Shown: one piece after another, positions 14,201-21,889 of the stretch
How the letters are laid out: every line of letters starts with the position of its first letter
Position numbering within the stretch: the stretch's first letter is position 1
Source of the DNA: Cordia subcordata
Taxonomy: Eukaryota; Streptophyta; Magnoliopsida; Boraginales; Cordiaceae
Assembly: GCA_028554755.1 (NCBI GenBank)
Contig: JAPTOF010000011.1
Coordinates: forward strand, 3,500,501 to 3,564,500
Direction of reading: 5' to 3'
Length of the DNA: 64,000 nt
Notes under the pieces: model-generated
Database searches by the model: none
What the model saw: only the letters and a program-made list of their open reading frames with translations
Told to the model about the DNA's origin: nothing
Position numbers and translations under genes: made by a program

Positions 14201-14703
14201 AACTACAAAGTATTCCTCAACTACAAACTATTCCTTTATCCGCCATAATAAAAGCTATGTCAGAAAGGTTTATATTACATAAAGGGCAACCAATATTTAT
14301 CAAGGCATACACACCATTTAAGTAGTGGGTTGAAGTACATGATAAGCTTATTTGAATGATTTTCATATTCTGGTCTAACATAATATATCTTTGGATTTAT
14401 GATCTGTAGATTCATGGATATAGAATGTCATTGTGGGCGGAGCACCTTGGAGTGGTAGAGGACTGCTTTACAAGGCCAGAGTCTCTGGAATGTGTTAGAA
14501 GGGTACGGACAATGGGTGAGATGAACTGGAAGCAATTTGCAGCCAATGAGATAACGGAAATGAGGGGGCACCTCCTGAAATATCCAGTTCAAGTTGATCC
14601 GAAAGGCAAGGTGAGGCCTCTTCCGGGATATGAAGCTTTCCCTGATGTTGGAGGGAACATTGTGGGATCATTTCTTGCCATTCAGGAAAATCTGACTATC
14701 TGA
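486..14703 (+). CDS. PLDBETA1: Phospholipase D beta-class, 10 exons, complete
   Basis: Predicted C2-type phospholipase D that hydrolyses phosphatidylcholine or phosphatidylethanolamine to phosphatidic acid. Coding exons are 486-2270, 2962-3078, 3670-3864, 4514-4762, 4860-4928, 5014-5161, 6804-6952, 7577-7747, 8003-8200 and 14410-14703. All introns are GT-AG and the joined frame is open, giving about 1124 residues. Residues 1-300 are a Pro/Tyr/His-rich disordered region; about 310-470 is a C2 domain (SDPYV, then an acidic KDDD loop), expected to bind Ca2+ and membrane. HKD motif 1 is H643-x-K645-x4-D650 (exon 3) and motif 2 is H975-x-K977-x4-D982 (exon 9), with the conserved IYIENQYF block between them. 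The long Pro-rich N terminus and ten exons favour beta over gamma or alpha; family knowledge predicts PIP2 and micromolar Ca2+ dependence. Intron 9 is enlarged by a Copia insertion. The beta1 symbol is by similarity from memory; beta2 is possible. Confidence 0.93.
2962..3078 (+). CDS. PLDBETA1: PLD exon 2
   Basis: 39 codons in phase 0 encoding residues 596-634, starting [11 protein letters not shown] and ending WVKKQ. The acceptor is TTGGACAG and the donor CAG|GTATAT. The block leads into the first HKD motif. Confidence 0.92.
3670..3864 (+). CDS. PLDBETA1: PLD exon 3: first HKD motif
   Basis: 65 codons, residues 635-699. Carries [10 protein letters not shown], the first HxKxxxxD catalytic motif, followed by the conserved [20 protein letters not shown] block. 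Acceptor AAAATCAG, donor ACG|GTAACT. Confidence 0.95.
4514..4762 (+). CDS. PLDBETA1: PLD exon 4
   Basis: 83 codons, residues 700-782, with the conserved [20 protein letters not shown] block of plant PLDs. Acceptor GTAAACAG, donor CAG|GTAAAA. Confidence 0.93.
4860..4928 (+). CDS. PLDBETA1: PLD exon 5 (micro-exon)
   Basis: 23 codons, residues 783-805 ([14 protein letters not shown] and following). It is too short to stand alone as an open frame but is required to keep phase between exons 4 and 6. The flanking introns are short (97 and 85 bp). Confidence 0.92.
5014..5161 (+). CDS. PLDBETA1: PLD exon 6
   Basis: 148 nt, residues 806-854 plus the first base of codon 855. Holds the conserved [15 protein letters not shown] block. 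The donor G|GTAAGG splits a glycine codon that exon 7 completes, the only non-phase-0 junction in the gene. Confidence 0.93.
5162..6803 (+). other. PLD intron 6, 1.6 kb
   Basis: GT-AG intron separating the two halves of a glycine codon. I see no transposon coding remnant or clear repeat in it, only ordinary AT-rich sequence with T-rich runs. Confidence 0.7.
6804..6952 (+). CDS. PLDBETA1: PLD exon 7
   Basis: 149 nt, residues 855-904 ([19 protein letters not shown], then [13 protein letters not shown]). The acceptor is ACTATAG; the donor CAG|GTATGC is just after ILYWQ. These are conserved catalytic-barrel blocks of plant PLDs. Confidence 0.93.
7577..7747 (+). CDS. PLDBETA1: PLD exon 8
   Basis: 57 codons, residues 905-961, from [15 protein letters not shown] to DSAANSPQ, including the conserved [12 protein letters not shown]. 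Acceptor TTGGCAG, donor CAG|GTATTT. Confidence 0.92.
8003..8200 (+). CDS. PLDBETA1: PLD exon 9: second HKD motif
   Basis: 66 codons, residues 962-1027. Carries [20 protein letters not shown], the second HxKxxxxD motif, and [18 protein letters not shown]. The donor GGACAG|GTAATC opens the 6.2 kb last intron; unspliced, the frame runs only 19 codons further to a stop at 8257. Confidence 0.95.
8309..9164 (-). repeat. Copia 3' LTR split by a later insertion
   Basis: 8309-8360 and 9073-9164 together match the 5' LTR; the roughly 710 bp between them has no counterpart there. The last bases of the LTR next to the polypurine tract (CCCCCTTAAGG on + strand) look shortened compared with the other copy. 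Confidence 0.7.
8361..9072. mobile_element. MITE-like AT-rich insertion inside the Copia 3' LTR
   Basis: Ends carry weak inverted similarity: CCTGTTTGGAGTAGTCTT on the left, and CCAAACAAACACAGC on the right, whose complement reads GCTGTGTTTGTTTGG. The core (about 8540-8880) is extreme low-complexity A/T (repeated AATTTTTAAATTTT). No coding potential. Likely a non-autonomous DNA transposon, possibly hAT-like; the exact ends and target duplication are uncertain. Confidence 0.5.
9170..11460 (-). pseudogene. Copia pol remnant (integrase C-term, RT, RNase H)
   Basis: Broken coding sequence. On the - strand 11200-11041 reads [20 protein letters not shown], the integrase-RT linker typical of Copia; 10569-10258 has GTWELVDLP and the RT start; 10201-9857 has [12 protein letters not shown], the RT active-site block. 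Below about 9850 the RNase H region is recognisable only in fragments. Multiple stops and frameshifts exclude function. Confidence 0.85.
11490..12405 (-). pseudogene. Copia gag remnant, second lineage
   Basis: Pieces at 12405-12160 ([16 protein letters not shown]), 12024-11767 ([20 protein letters not shown]) and 11742-11551 (the basic GRGRGIPGR stretch) are a Copia gag in order. The knuckle after it reads [14 protein letters not shown], with the first cysteine replaced by tyrosine. The frame is broken between the pieces. Confidence 0.8.
12864..13211 (-). pseudogene. Copia gag C-terminal remnant with intact zinc knuckle, first lineage
   Basis: On the - strand, [17 protein letters not shown] leads to a lysine-rich stretch and then [14 protein letters not shown], a perfect CX2CX4HX4C knuckle at 12957-12916. 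This is the end of a gag, yet it sits between the 5' LTR and the start of another gag, so it comes from a different Copia lineage or from a rearrangement. Confidence 0.75.
13368..13516 (-). repeat. Copia 5' LTR (intron element)
   Basis: About 149 bp, TG...CA bounded on the + strand. It matches 8309-8360 and 9073-9164 in blocks: the TGTTGGAATT start, the TCACATATTTATATT block, and the GAGTTAATACAAGTTAAT block. The expected tRNA-complementary primer site next to it is not recognisable. Confidence 0.75.
13872..13990 (+). repeat. tRNA-derived SINE-like segment
   Basis: GGGTAGTAGCTCCACTGGTC resembles a tRNA A box and GAGCTTAGATCCCATAGG a degenerate B box, at the spacing seen in plant SINEs. It resembles the better preserved copy at 59513-59632. 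No clear target duplication. Confidence 0.45.
14410..14703 (+). CDS. PLDBETA1: PLD exon 10: C-terminal domain
   Basis: 97 codons plus stop, residues 1028-1124, starting [14 protein letters not shown] and ending in the typical plant PLD tail ([13 protein letters not shown]). The open frame seems to start at an internal ATG (14425), but the true exon begins five codons earlier at the GATCTGTAG acceptor, restoring the conserved IHGYR. Confidence 0.93.
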   Translation: MHGYRMSLWAEHLGVVEDCFTRPESLECVRRVRTMGEMNWKQFAANEITEMRGHLLKYPVQVDPKGKVRPLPGYEAFPDVGGNIVGSFLAIQENLTI

Positions 14704-15655
14704 GTTGCCCGTCTCTAGAGAATAAGTACACATATTTCTTGGAATTAGTCGCAGGGACTGCAAATTGTTTCGTGTTAATGATAACAAAATACAGCTAGGA
14801 TTAAAGCAGACAAGAAACAAAGATTTAGATACTCTAAATGCAAGATTAGTAACTTTGTATATATAGTCATTTTCGTGCAACATATGTTATACTGTCTTCG
14901 ACTCAGGTACGTATACTGCTAAAATTCATCCTGGATACATCTGACAGGTTGTGTTTATCATGAAATTTGGGAGAGGAAATTTGTAAATTTTTTTTCCGAA
15001 ACTACGAGAACACTACAAGGATGAGCATGTCTGTGTTGTTTAACGATTAATTAACTGGCGAACGTACTGTGTTTACGTATATTTTGCGGACTGTTTTATA
15101 TAATTTGATTCTGGGATCTAACCAGTGATTTTTATTGTATGGATCGTGGATAATTTGTTTCGACTTGGGTGCATAATTGCATGAGAAAGTGGAAAACAAT
15201 GTAAGCTTGAGAAAATATGGAGCTCATTTACAGTAATATGCAGTATGTAACTTGTTTAGTGTTCATTTTGCGCTCCATTAACTTATGGAGAACCTTTTTT
15301 TAGTATAACAGTGACGCCAGGTCGACAATGATGAAAGAGTTTGTTGAGTTTTGAGTTCTAAAATGTGAGTAGTTAATGAGAATTTGAATAAATTTGTGAA
15401 ACATTAAAGACTAATAGGAATGCTTTTGAAATAATAATAAGGGTTCATTTAGATTGGTTTTTTTTAAAGTATTTTAAGTATAGCATTTTTGGAGAGCTTT
15501 AATTTGAATTAAGTTTGTGAATTATTGAAAATCAATATGAATGTTTTGATTCCATTAAATCAAAATCGAGTGACAAATGAGATTAGAAATATTAAATAAA
15601 ACATAAATATGGAGCCTAAAGTCGATACAAATGAGCTCAGAAGTGGATTTATTGA
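14704..15655 (+). other. PLD 3' UTR and downstream spacer
   Basis: AT-rich sequence after the PLD stop. I see no perfect AATAAA signal; AATAAG at about 14721 and several AT-rich variants are possible. No further coding potential. The stretch near 15438-15480 resembles one end of a MITE but has no partner. Confidence 0.5.
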
Positions 15656-16173
15656 GGTTTTTTCCAACAACTTACCTATTTCCTCCCTTAAAATTTAAGA
15701 GTTTTGAACCATTTTTTTGCATTTAGGAGCCTCTTATTTCAGTTTTACTCTAACATCATCCCTATTTTCAACTAACTTCTTATTTTACGGGTCTTTTATT
15801 TTAATTTCACTCTAGCAGTCTCCCTATATTAACGGACCCCTATTTTCATTTGGTTATACCTCTTATTTTATTTTAATAAAAAAATTATTTTAGTTTTAAT
15901 GAGATATATAGTTATTTATTATAAATATTAATATTTTAATATTAATTAGTAATTATTAACTAATATTTTTTTAGTATTAATTAGTAATTATTAACTAATA
16001 TTTTTTGTTATTACTTTAATAATTATATTATAATACTAATATTATTATTTTATCGATATTATTTTGTCATTTTTATAGTTTTTCAACAACTTTAATTCAT
16101 ATAAACTTTGGTAATATCGCTTTATGTTTTGTATTATTGTTATAAGTTTTATTTCATTAGTTTTTTTTTTTTT

Positions 16174-16560
16174 CGTGTCTTATAATGTCAAAATTAACTT
16201 TATCCATCATTGGTCATTTTTTTTTCATATCTTATAATTTTGGAATAAAAATCTCTTATCGGTTATTTTATTTTTCATGTCTTGTAACATCAAAGGTTAA
16301 CTTTATTTTCCGTCAATAATTTCTTTTTCATATCTTGCAATGTCAAAATCAACTTTATCTCCCTTCAGTATTTTTTCATGTCTTGTAATGTCAAAAATCA
16401 ACTCTTTTTCCTATCAATCATTCTTTTTTCATATCTTCTAATGTCAAAATCAACTTTATTTCTCATCGGTGTCTTTTTTTCATGTTTTGTAATGTGATAA
16501 TCAACTTTATCTCTTGTCAGTCAATTTTCCTTGTGTCTTGTATTATCAATGTTAATTTTT
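16174..16560 (+). repeat. Degenerate minisatellite, about 51 bp unit, about 8 copies
   Basis: Units resemble CATATCTTGTAATGTCAAAA followed by TCAACTTTATCTC and a T-rich spacer. Starts are near 16177, 16228, 16276, 16328, 16376, 16430, 16480 and 16533. Successive units tend to alternate CATATCTT and CATGTCTT. It lies just upstream of the transposase. Confidence 0.8.
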
Positions 16561-16630
16561 ATGCTTAACTACTCTAAAATAGTTGGTAAACTTTTGTGGT
16601 TATAAATTGCCATGAATGAAGCTTATCAAT

Positions 16631-16768
16631 GCAACAACAAACACATTAAAAAGTTATCTCCTTTCTTTTTCTTCTTCTACTTTCTATTAAGCATTTTCTG
16701 CAGCAACAAACACATTAAAAAGTTATCTCCTTTCTTTTTCTTCTTCTACTTTCTATTAAGTATTTTCT
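16631..16768 (+). repeat. 69 bp direct tandem duplication
   Basis: 16631-16699 and 16700-16768 are nearly identical (GCAACAACAAACACATT against GCAGCAACAAACACATT; the ends differ only AAGCATT against AAGTATT). It lies immediately before the transposase ATG at 16800, within its leader. High identity suggests a recent duplication. Confidence 0.93.
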
Positions 16769-16799
16769 CTCTATCACCATAAATATCGATATTGAAGAT

Positions 16800-17960
16800 A
16801 TGACTCTCATGAACCGATGGATGCATTTTTTTAACAATGACTTCGATGTAGCATTACTTCACCTCTTGGCGAATGAAGACGATCAACAACAAAATGTACG
16901 TCATGGTTTTGTACTTGGTTATGCTTACTTATGGCGAGATAGGATAGAAGGTCATGAGAGACTCTATTGTGATTATTGTGTTGAAAATTCTGTTTATCCT
17001 CCTAACATATTCCAAAGGAGATTCTGAATGAGTCGTTCTTTGTTTTGCTGAGTACAATTTGCAATAGAATCTTATGATTCGTACTTCATTCGGAAACAAA
17101 ATAATGCCAGCCATTGGGGATTGTCTTCCTTGCAAAAAGTGACAACTGCCATAAGGATGCTTGCATATGGAGCAGCTGCAAATTTGATGGATGCGTACAT
17201 TTGGATTGGAGAAAGTACAGCCATAGAAACTTTAAAAAGGTTTGTTAATGCAGTGGTGGCAATATTTTTTTATGAATACCTACAATTACCAAATGAAAAT
17301 GATATTGCTACATTGCTAGAAGTTGGAAAACGGAGAGGTCTTCCGAGAATGCTAGGTAACGTTGATTGTATGCATTGGAAATGGAGAAATTGTCTGACAG
17401 CATGGAAAGATATGTATGGTGGTCATATTCGTGAACCAACAATTATTTTGGAGGTTGTGGCTTCTTATGATCTTTGGATATGGCATGCATTTTTTTGGTT
17501 TACCTGGATATCTTAATGATATAAATGTTTTGGAGTGATCCTCTGTTTCTACTGAATTAGCTGAAGGACGAGCTCCAAAGGTCAACTATTCAATCAATGG
17601 GCACGAATATATGATGGGGTATTATCTCGCAAATGGAATATACCCGCTTTGGGCAACATTGATTAAAACTTTACCAGCTATCCAAGGTAATAAGAGAAAG
17701 CATTTTGCTGCTGCTCAAGAGTTGGCCAGAAAACGTAGAACGTGCATTTGGAGTGCTTCAAGCTAGATAGGCTATTATTCGTGGACCTACATGGTTCTGG
17801 GATGTTGACACTCTAAAAAATATCATAACAGCATACATAATAATATATAACATGATTATAGAGGATGGGAGAAGTATTGATAACTTAGATTTCAACTATG
17901 ACTCTCTAGGTGATAGTTCTGATTCAAAGGTCTCATGTGAACAAGCAACTAAACTTACTA
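16800..17960 (+). pseudogene. PIF/Harbinger (HARBI1-like) transposase, frameshifted
   Basis: Begins MTLMNRWMHFFNNDFD and continues through a frameshift near 17030 into HWGLSSLQKVTTAIRMLAYG, then VDCMHWKWRNCLTAWKDMY with the first catalytic Asp and EPTIILEVVASYDLWIWHAF. A second shift near 17500 precedes GYLNDINVLE (second Asp). YYLANGIYPLWATLIKTLP follows, then a third shift before the VERAFGVLQA block with the catalytic Glu. All three DDE residues are thus recognisable but in different frames. In family members this enzyme cuts at the terminal inverted repeats and needs the Myb-like partner encoded at 18430-19453. Confidence 0.88.
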
Positions 17961-18070
17961 ATTTCTTTCAAACTCATTATCATATTCATGATTGAAAGAC
18001 CCATCATCAACTACAAGCAGATCTTGTGGAACACTTATGGCAATTTCATGGAGAAATATGAACTAAAATT

Positions 18071-18269
18071 CTCCTTCTATGTGACGCTTAAATTTTTCTT
18101 TCCGTGTAATGTTCAAATTTCTTCTATGTAATGTTTAGTTTTCTCTGTCTATGTGATATTTAGTTTTTTCCTTCTATGTAATATTTAATTTTCTCCTTCT
18201 AAGTAATGTTTAAGTTTTTCCTTATATGCAGTATTCAAAGTTCTCCTTATATTTAATGTTTAAATTTCT
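18071..18269 (+). repeat. 25 bp minisatellite, about 8 copies, between the convergent Harbinger genes
   Basis: Units approximate CTTCTATGTAATGTTTAATT plus TTCTC. The array begins just after the transposase remnant ends and lies between the two convergent reading frames. It is followed by a 28 bp exact direct repeat (18293-18320 and 18371-18398). Confidence 0.8.
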
Positions 18270-18429
18270 AAAAGAAGAAGTACTTTAAATAGAAATCTTA
18301 AAAGTTCATTACATAACATTAAAGAAGAAGAAGAAGAATAAAATAAATAAATCATTAAATAAAAGTACATAAATCTTAAAAGTTCATTACATAACATTCT
18401 AAAAAGAAAAACCATTTTTATTCATTATT

Positions 18430-19453
18430 TCCATTTGCTTTGCTTGCCAATATTGAGCTTGCAATGGCGACATATTAGTGAGATCTTTTTTCATAATTTT
18501 CTCTTCCCACTCTCGATCCATTCTTTCCAAAATGTCTTCATGCATCTTTCAACCTTTCAATAGTTTGTGCAATAGTCACATTTTGATCGTTTCTTACTTT
18601 TGCTTTGTTTTTTTGCTTATTCAATCTCTCTTTTTCTGTATTCTGAACGAGAAGTCTCTCCATGGAGCTGAAAGTGTTGAAGGTGTTATCCTCCTCTAAA
18701 TTTATCAAATAGAGCCACTTGGACTGTCATTCTAAATTTTTTTTTTATTTTTTCTTTTCACCTTCTTGAAACCATTTTGGGTGATGCCTCATAATATTCC
18801 AACAATGCTCAAATTGAAATAATGATTTGTTATATCTTTGATACAACATTTTGGCATCTTGAATCTACACCGATAATTAAAAAAGTTATTCAATTTAATA
18901 TTTAAATATTATTCAATTTAATATTTAAATATAAAAAATATTATTTTATATTAAACATTATCTTTACCTCTTTTATTCCTTAAAAAGAAATAAAAAACAA
19001 AAAAAAATCTTTACATTGTCTTATTTAGTTTTTCCACTTTGTTGTCTTAATTCAATCTGAGAATAACATCCACAAAATTTATTTGCAACTTGATTAATAA
19101 CAGACGAACGATGAGCATGAGAATTTTCATTATGCTCTAACTCAAGAGTTTTGTAAGTATGGAAATACTTGTATATTCTTTGCCAATATGTGGCTTTACT
19201 TTGATTATTACCGTGCACTGGATCCAAACTTCCATTCAACCATATTTCAACGAGTAGATTATCTTTTTGGACAGAAAAATTACTTTTGCTTGATATTTTC
19301 TTTTTTCATAGATTCACCTTGCATCATTAACAGAGAAGAAGCAGTCGGATTCGCAACAGGTTTGGACGCTTGTACAGGCGAATCTAATGAAAAGTTGTCT
19401 TCATCTAAACTATGAAGCAAATTTTTATAATATGTATTGTTTTGTGAATCCAT
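18430..19453 (-). pseudogene. Harbinger Myb/SANT-like partner protein, broken
   Basis: The - strand frame starts at ATG 19453 (MDSQNNTYYKNLLHSLDED). After a frameshift near 19285 it reads NLLVEIWLNGSLDPVHGNN then TYWQRIYKYFHTYKT and VINQVANKFCGCYSQIE, the trihelix/SANT-like block of Harbinger second proteins (often misannotated as GST T3-like). A downstream part (about 18870-18770) gives FEHCWNIMRHHPKW, and the C-terminal part near 18440 gives SPLQAQYWQAKQMEIMN. Family knowledge: it binds DNA and imports the transposase. Stops and shifts make it non-functional. Confidence 0.82.
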
Positions 19454-19681
19454 TTAAAAGAACAGTTAAAAATTAGTCAAAACATCCATAAATATACAAT
19501 TAATAATAAATTCAATTTAATTAAATAAAGATAAACTTACTAAAAACTAATTATTATAATAAAAATCTAATAATTAAACTTATCACTGTATCAAATATAG
19601 ACTTTTAAATTACAATTATAATTATATTTATATACTAATATTAATTTATCTATCTTCACCAAAGAAAAATCCTAAAAACCA

Positions 19682-19685
<4 letters not shown>

Positions 19686-19718
<33 letters not shown>
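19686..19718. repeat. (TA)n microsatellite
   Basis: About 33 bp of uninterrupted TA dinucleotides within the Harbinger element, upstream of its - strand gene. Confidence 0.95.
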
Positions 19719-19720
<2 letters not shown>

Positions 19721-20520
19721 TATCCCACAATAAATCACTTTGTCCTAGCCTTTCTCTGTTTAACGATTCTCTCTCTATTTAAATGTTTCTCTCTCTCTGT
19801 TTATCTATTTTCTATCTCAAAACAGAGGAACTCTTCATCTCCTGCAAATCTTCCTTAAGCTTTCAACAAAATAAGAGAATCCATCAAGTGTTCTTTTTTT
19901 TTTTTTTTAATGAGAAATCAAGCATCTTAAGAAATAATGAAATCTACCATTTCAAAGAAAAAGTAAGTATCAGAATTTTTTTTTCTTTTTTTTGTGTGTG
20001 TTTAAAACAAAATAGAGTTGTGAAAACATAAATTAATTTGAAAACCTCAGGTTGTTGTAGGAGATGCACTTGATTTATGGGTTGCTAGAATTTGCTTGAT
20101 TTGCTGAAATTTTGCTTTAAAAAAATGTTGAGAGTTCCACAATTTTTTCTGTATTTTTTGAGATTGTGTTGTTATGGTTGAAATCTGAAACTTCGCTCTA
20201 TATGTAGGAAAATAAATACAAGTTTCTCAACGTTCAAAATTTCATTTGTTGGATTTTTTTGAATTGTTCTGTAATTTTGCCAAAGTTACTGGTGCAACTT
20301 TTTTTATTGTTAAAATCCTTTTTTTTTTTAATGTTATCAGGTTTCGGGGGTCGAAAAGGGGATTGGATAAGGGCTTCTGCATTTGAGAGGGAAGGAAAAA
20401 ATGAGAAGGGGGCCTCAAATTTTAAGGGCTCAAATAGGGGTGCTCCTGGAGTGCTTTCATTTCTTTAAACCCTTATAATTTAGGTTTGAGGTTGGTTTGA
20501 GAATGCTATTGGAGAAGGCC

Positions 20521-21202
20521 TAATTAATTGAAGACCAACCGGTTTTTCAGGTGTCTTGTTGAATATTGGCCCTTTGTCAAGTTGTTACTTGGGCCATTGG
20601 GTTGTATTACTGGGTTTGTCAAAATTTTTGTTTTGTCTTTGTCTATCGACCTAAGTATGTGGGCTCGATATGTTATTAATCTAAATCTGAACTCCACCAT
20701 GAAAAGACCCCAAAAAAAGAACTCCAAATTTGGAAAGTTATTTGTAGATTGCTTACATTGAAAACAAATTTCAGCAAAAGAAAACGTTCAATTACAAATT
20801 ATATATATATAACAAAATCATTTCTTTAAAATTTTTGCTAGTGATTCTATCAAAAATCAATATTTTGGGCACAGGCAAGAATTTGTATTCTCAAATGATA
20901 TCAAAGGATGGCCAAAATGTTGTTTTCCTCTACAATCAATATATTTTCTAAAAAGGAAAAGAAATATTCAAATCTCGTATTTACAGTCAATTAATATTTT
21001 AAATATTTGACCAAATAAATCAGATATGTTTGAAAAGTCTAACATAACTCTTGCCATGAAATTGAACTCCGTTTTTTGCCATACTTTATACAAATTTATT
21101 TGTCTTCAATAGCATAATTGAACTTAGTCATGAATCATTTGGAATTTACAAATGAATTTTAGTTAAATATTGAATAATTTATAATAAATTTTTAAATTAA
21201 AA
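20521..21202. other. Spacer without recognised features
   Basis: AT-rich intergenic DNA between two transposons. Short frames on both strands show no family signature. Confidence 0.6.
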
Positions 21203-21669
21203 ATAGTTATTATTCCTTACATTTTAATTTCACCACGTATCATCCCTTGACCAAAGTCAAGTCTAACCATTTGTAACTATGTTAAAAGTACAATTAACAT
21301 CACTTGTATAATGTTGTCTTTTTATATTCTTTATTTTTTCGCTATTTACCTATCCCATTTTCCTTTTACATTTCTTCTTTCTTGCTTCTCCTTATCTAAG
21401 ACATAGAGCATCACAAAACAATGGCACAAACATATACATACTCAAAGTCACAAATAACAAACACAAATCACACACAACACATATATAAACACCCTTTTGT
21501 ATTGTGTTATTGATACGTTACTTAAGTTCTAGCAACATTTTGCAATGGTAAGTGGATTAGAATCACTGAGGTTATGTCATGGTGTGTGCATCCCTGATTA
21601 CACATTTTAATTGTTTAAAATTTTAATTTTTTCATGATAAGCTCCACAAGTATCTTGGAGTGATGTTAG

Positions 21670-21821
21670 TATAAGGTTTATGCACTACACAAATTATATT
21701 GTTTGTATTCCATGTTTATAGTGTACGGAGGTATAGATATGTAAGGTAACTAATAAGATAATGATGCAATATCTTCACAACTAACAGTTAGGGATACAAT
21801 ATATTTGAACGCCTCTTTACA
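21670..21821 (-). repeat. Copia 3' LTR
   Basis: 152 bp, from TATAAGG to CTTTACA on the + strand. A polypurine tract abuts its internal side at about 21822-21830. Confidence 0.93.
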
Positions 21822-21889
21822 CCCCCCTTAAGCAGATGACACTGGAAGAACAGGAAGTTTTCTTTATAGGTCTTGAAATCTTATTTAAT

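Larger units (their letters stand above)
8201..14409 (+). other. PLD intron 9, 6.2 kb, transposon-loaded
   Basis: The last intron runs from GTAATC to CTGTAG. The Copia element on the opposite strand occupies 8309-13516. The remaining right part (13566-14409) holds a SINE-like segment near 13872-13990 and otherwise plain AT-rich sequence. Splice sites and flanking exons are intact, so the gene may still be expressed. Confidence 0.85.
15656..20520. mobile_element. PIF/Harbinger-like DNA transposon, decayed, with two convergent genes
   Basis: About 4.9 kb holding both Harbinger proteins: a DDE transposase on + and a Myb/SANT-like partner on -. The two ends are inverted versions of each other (left start GGTTTTTTCCAACAAC; right end, read in complement, GGCCTTCTCCAATAGC), followed on both sides by CCCTATTT-containing blocks. 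The expected 3 bp target duplication is not convincing, so the borders are approximate. Internal sequence is extremely AT-rich and contains three tandem repeat regions. Confidence 0.65.

Noticed and set aside
15438..15480. MITE end near GGGTTCATTTAGATTGG
   Set aside because: Only one end is visible; no inverted partner or target duplication.
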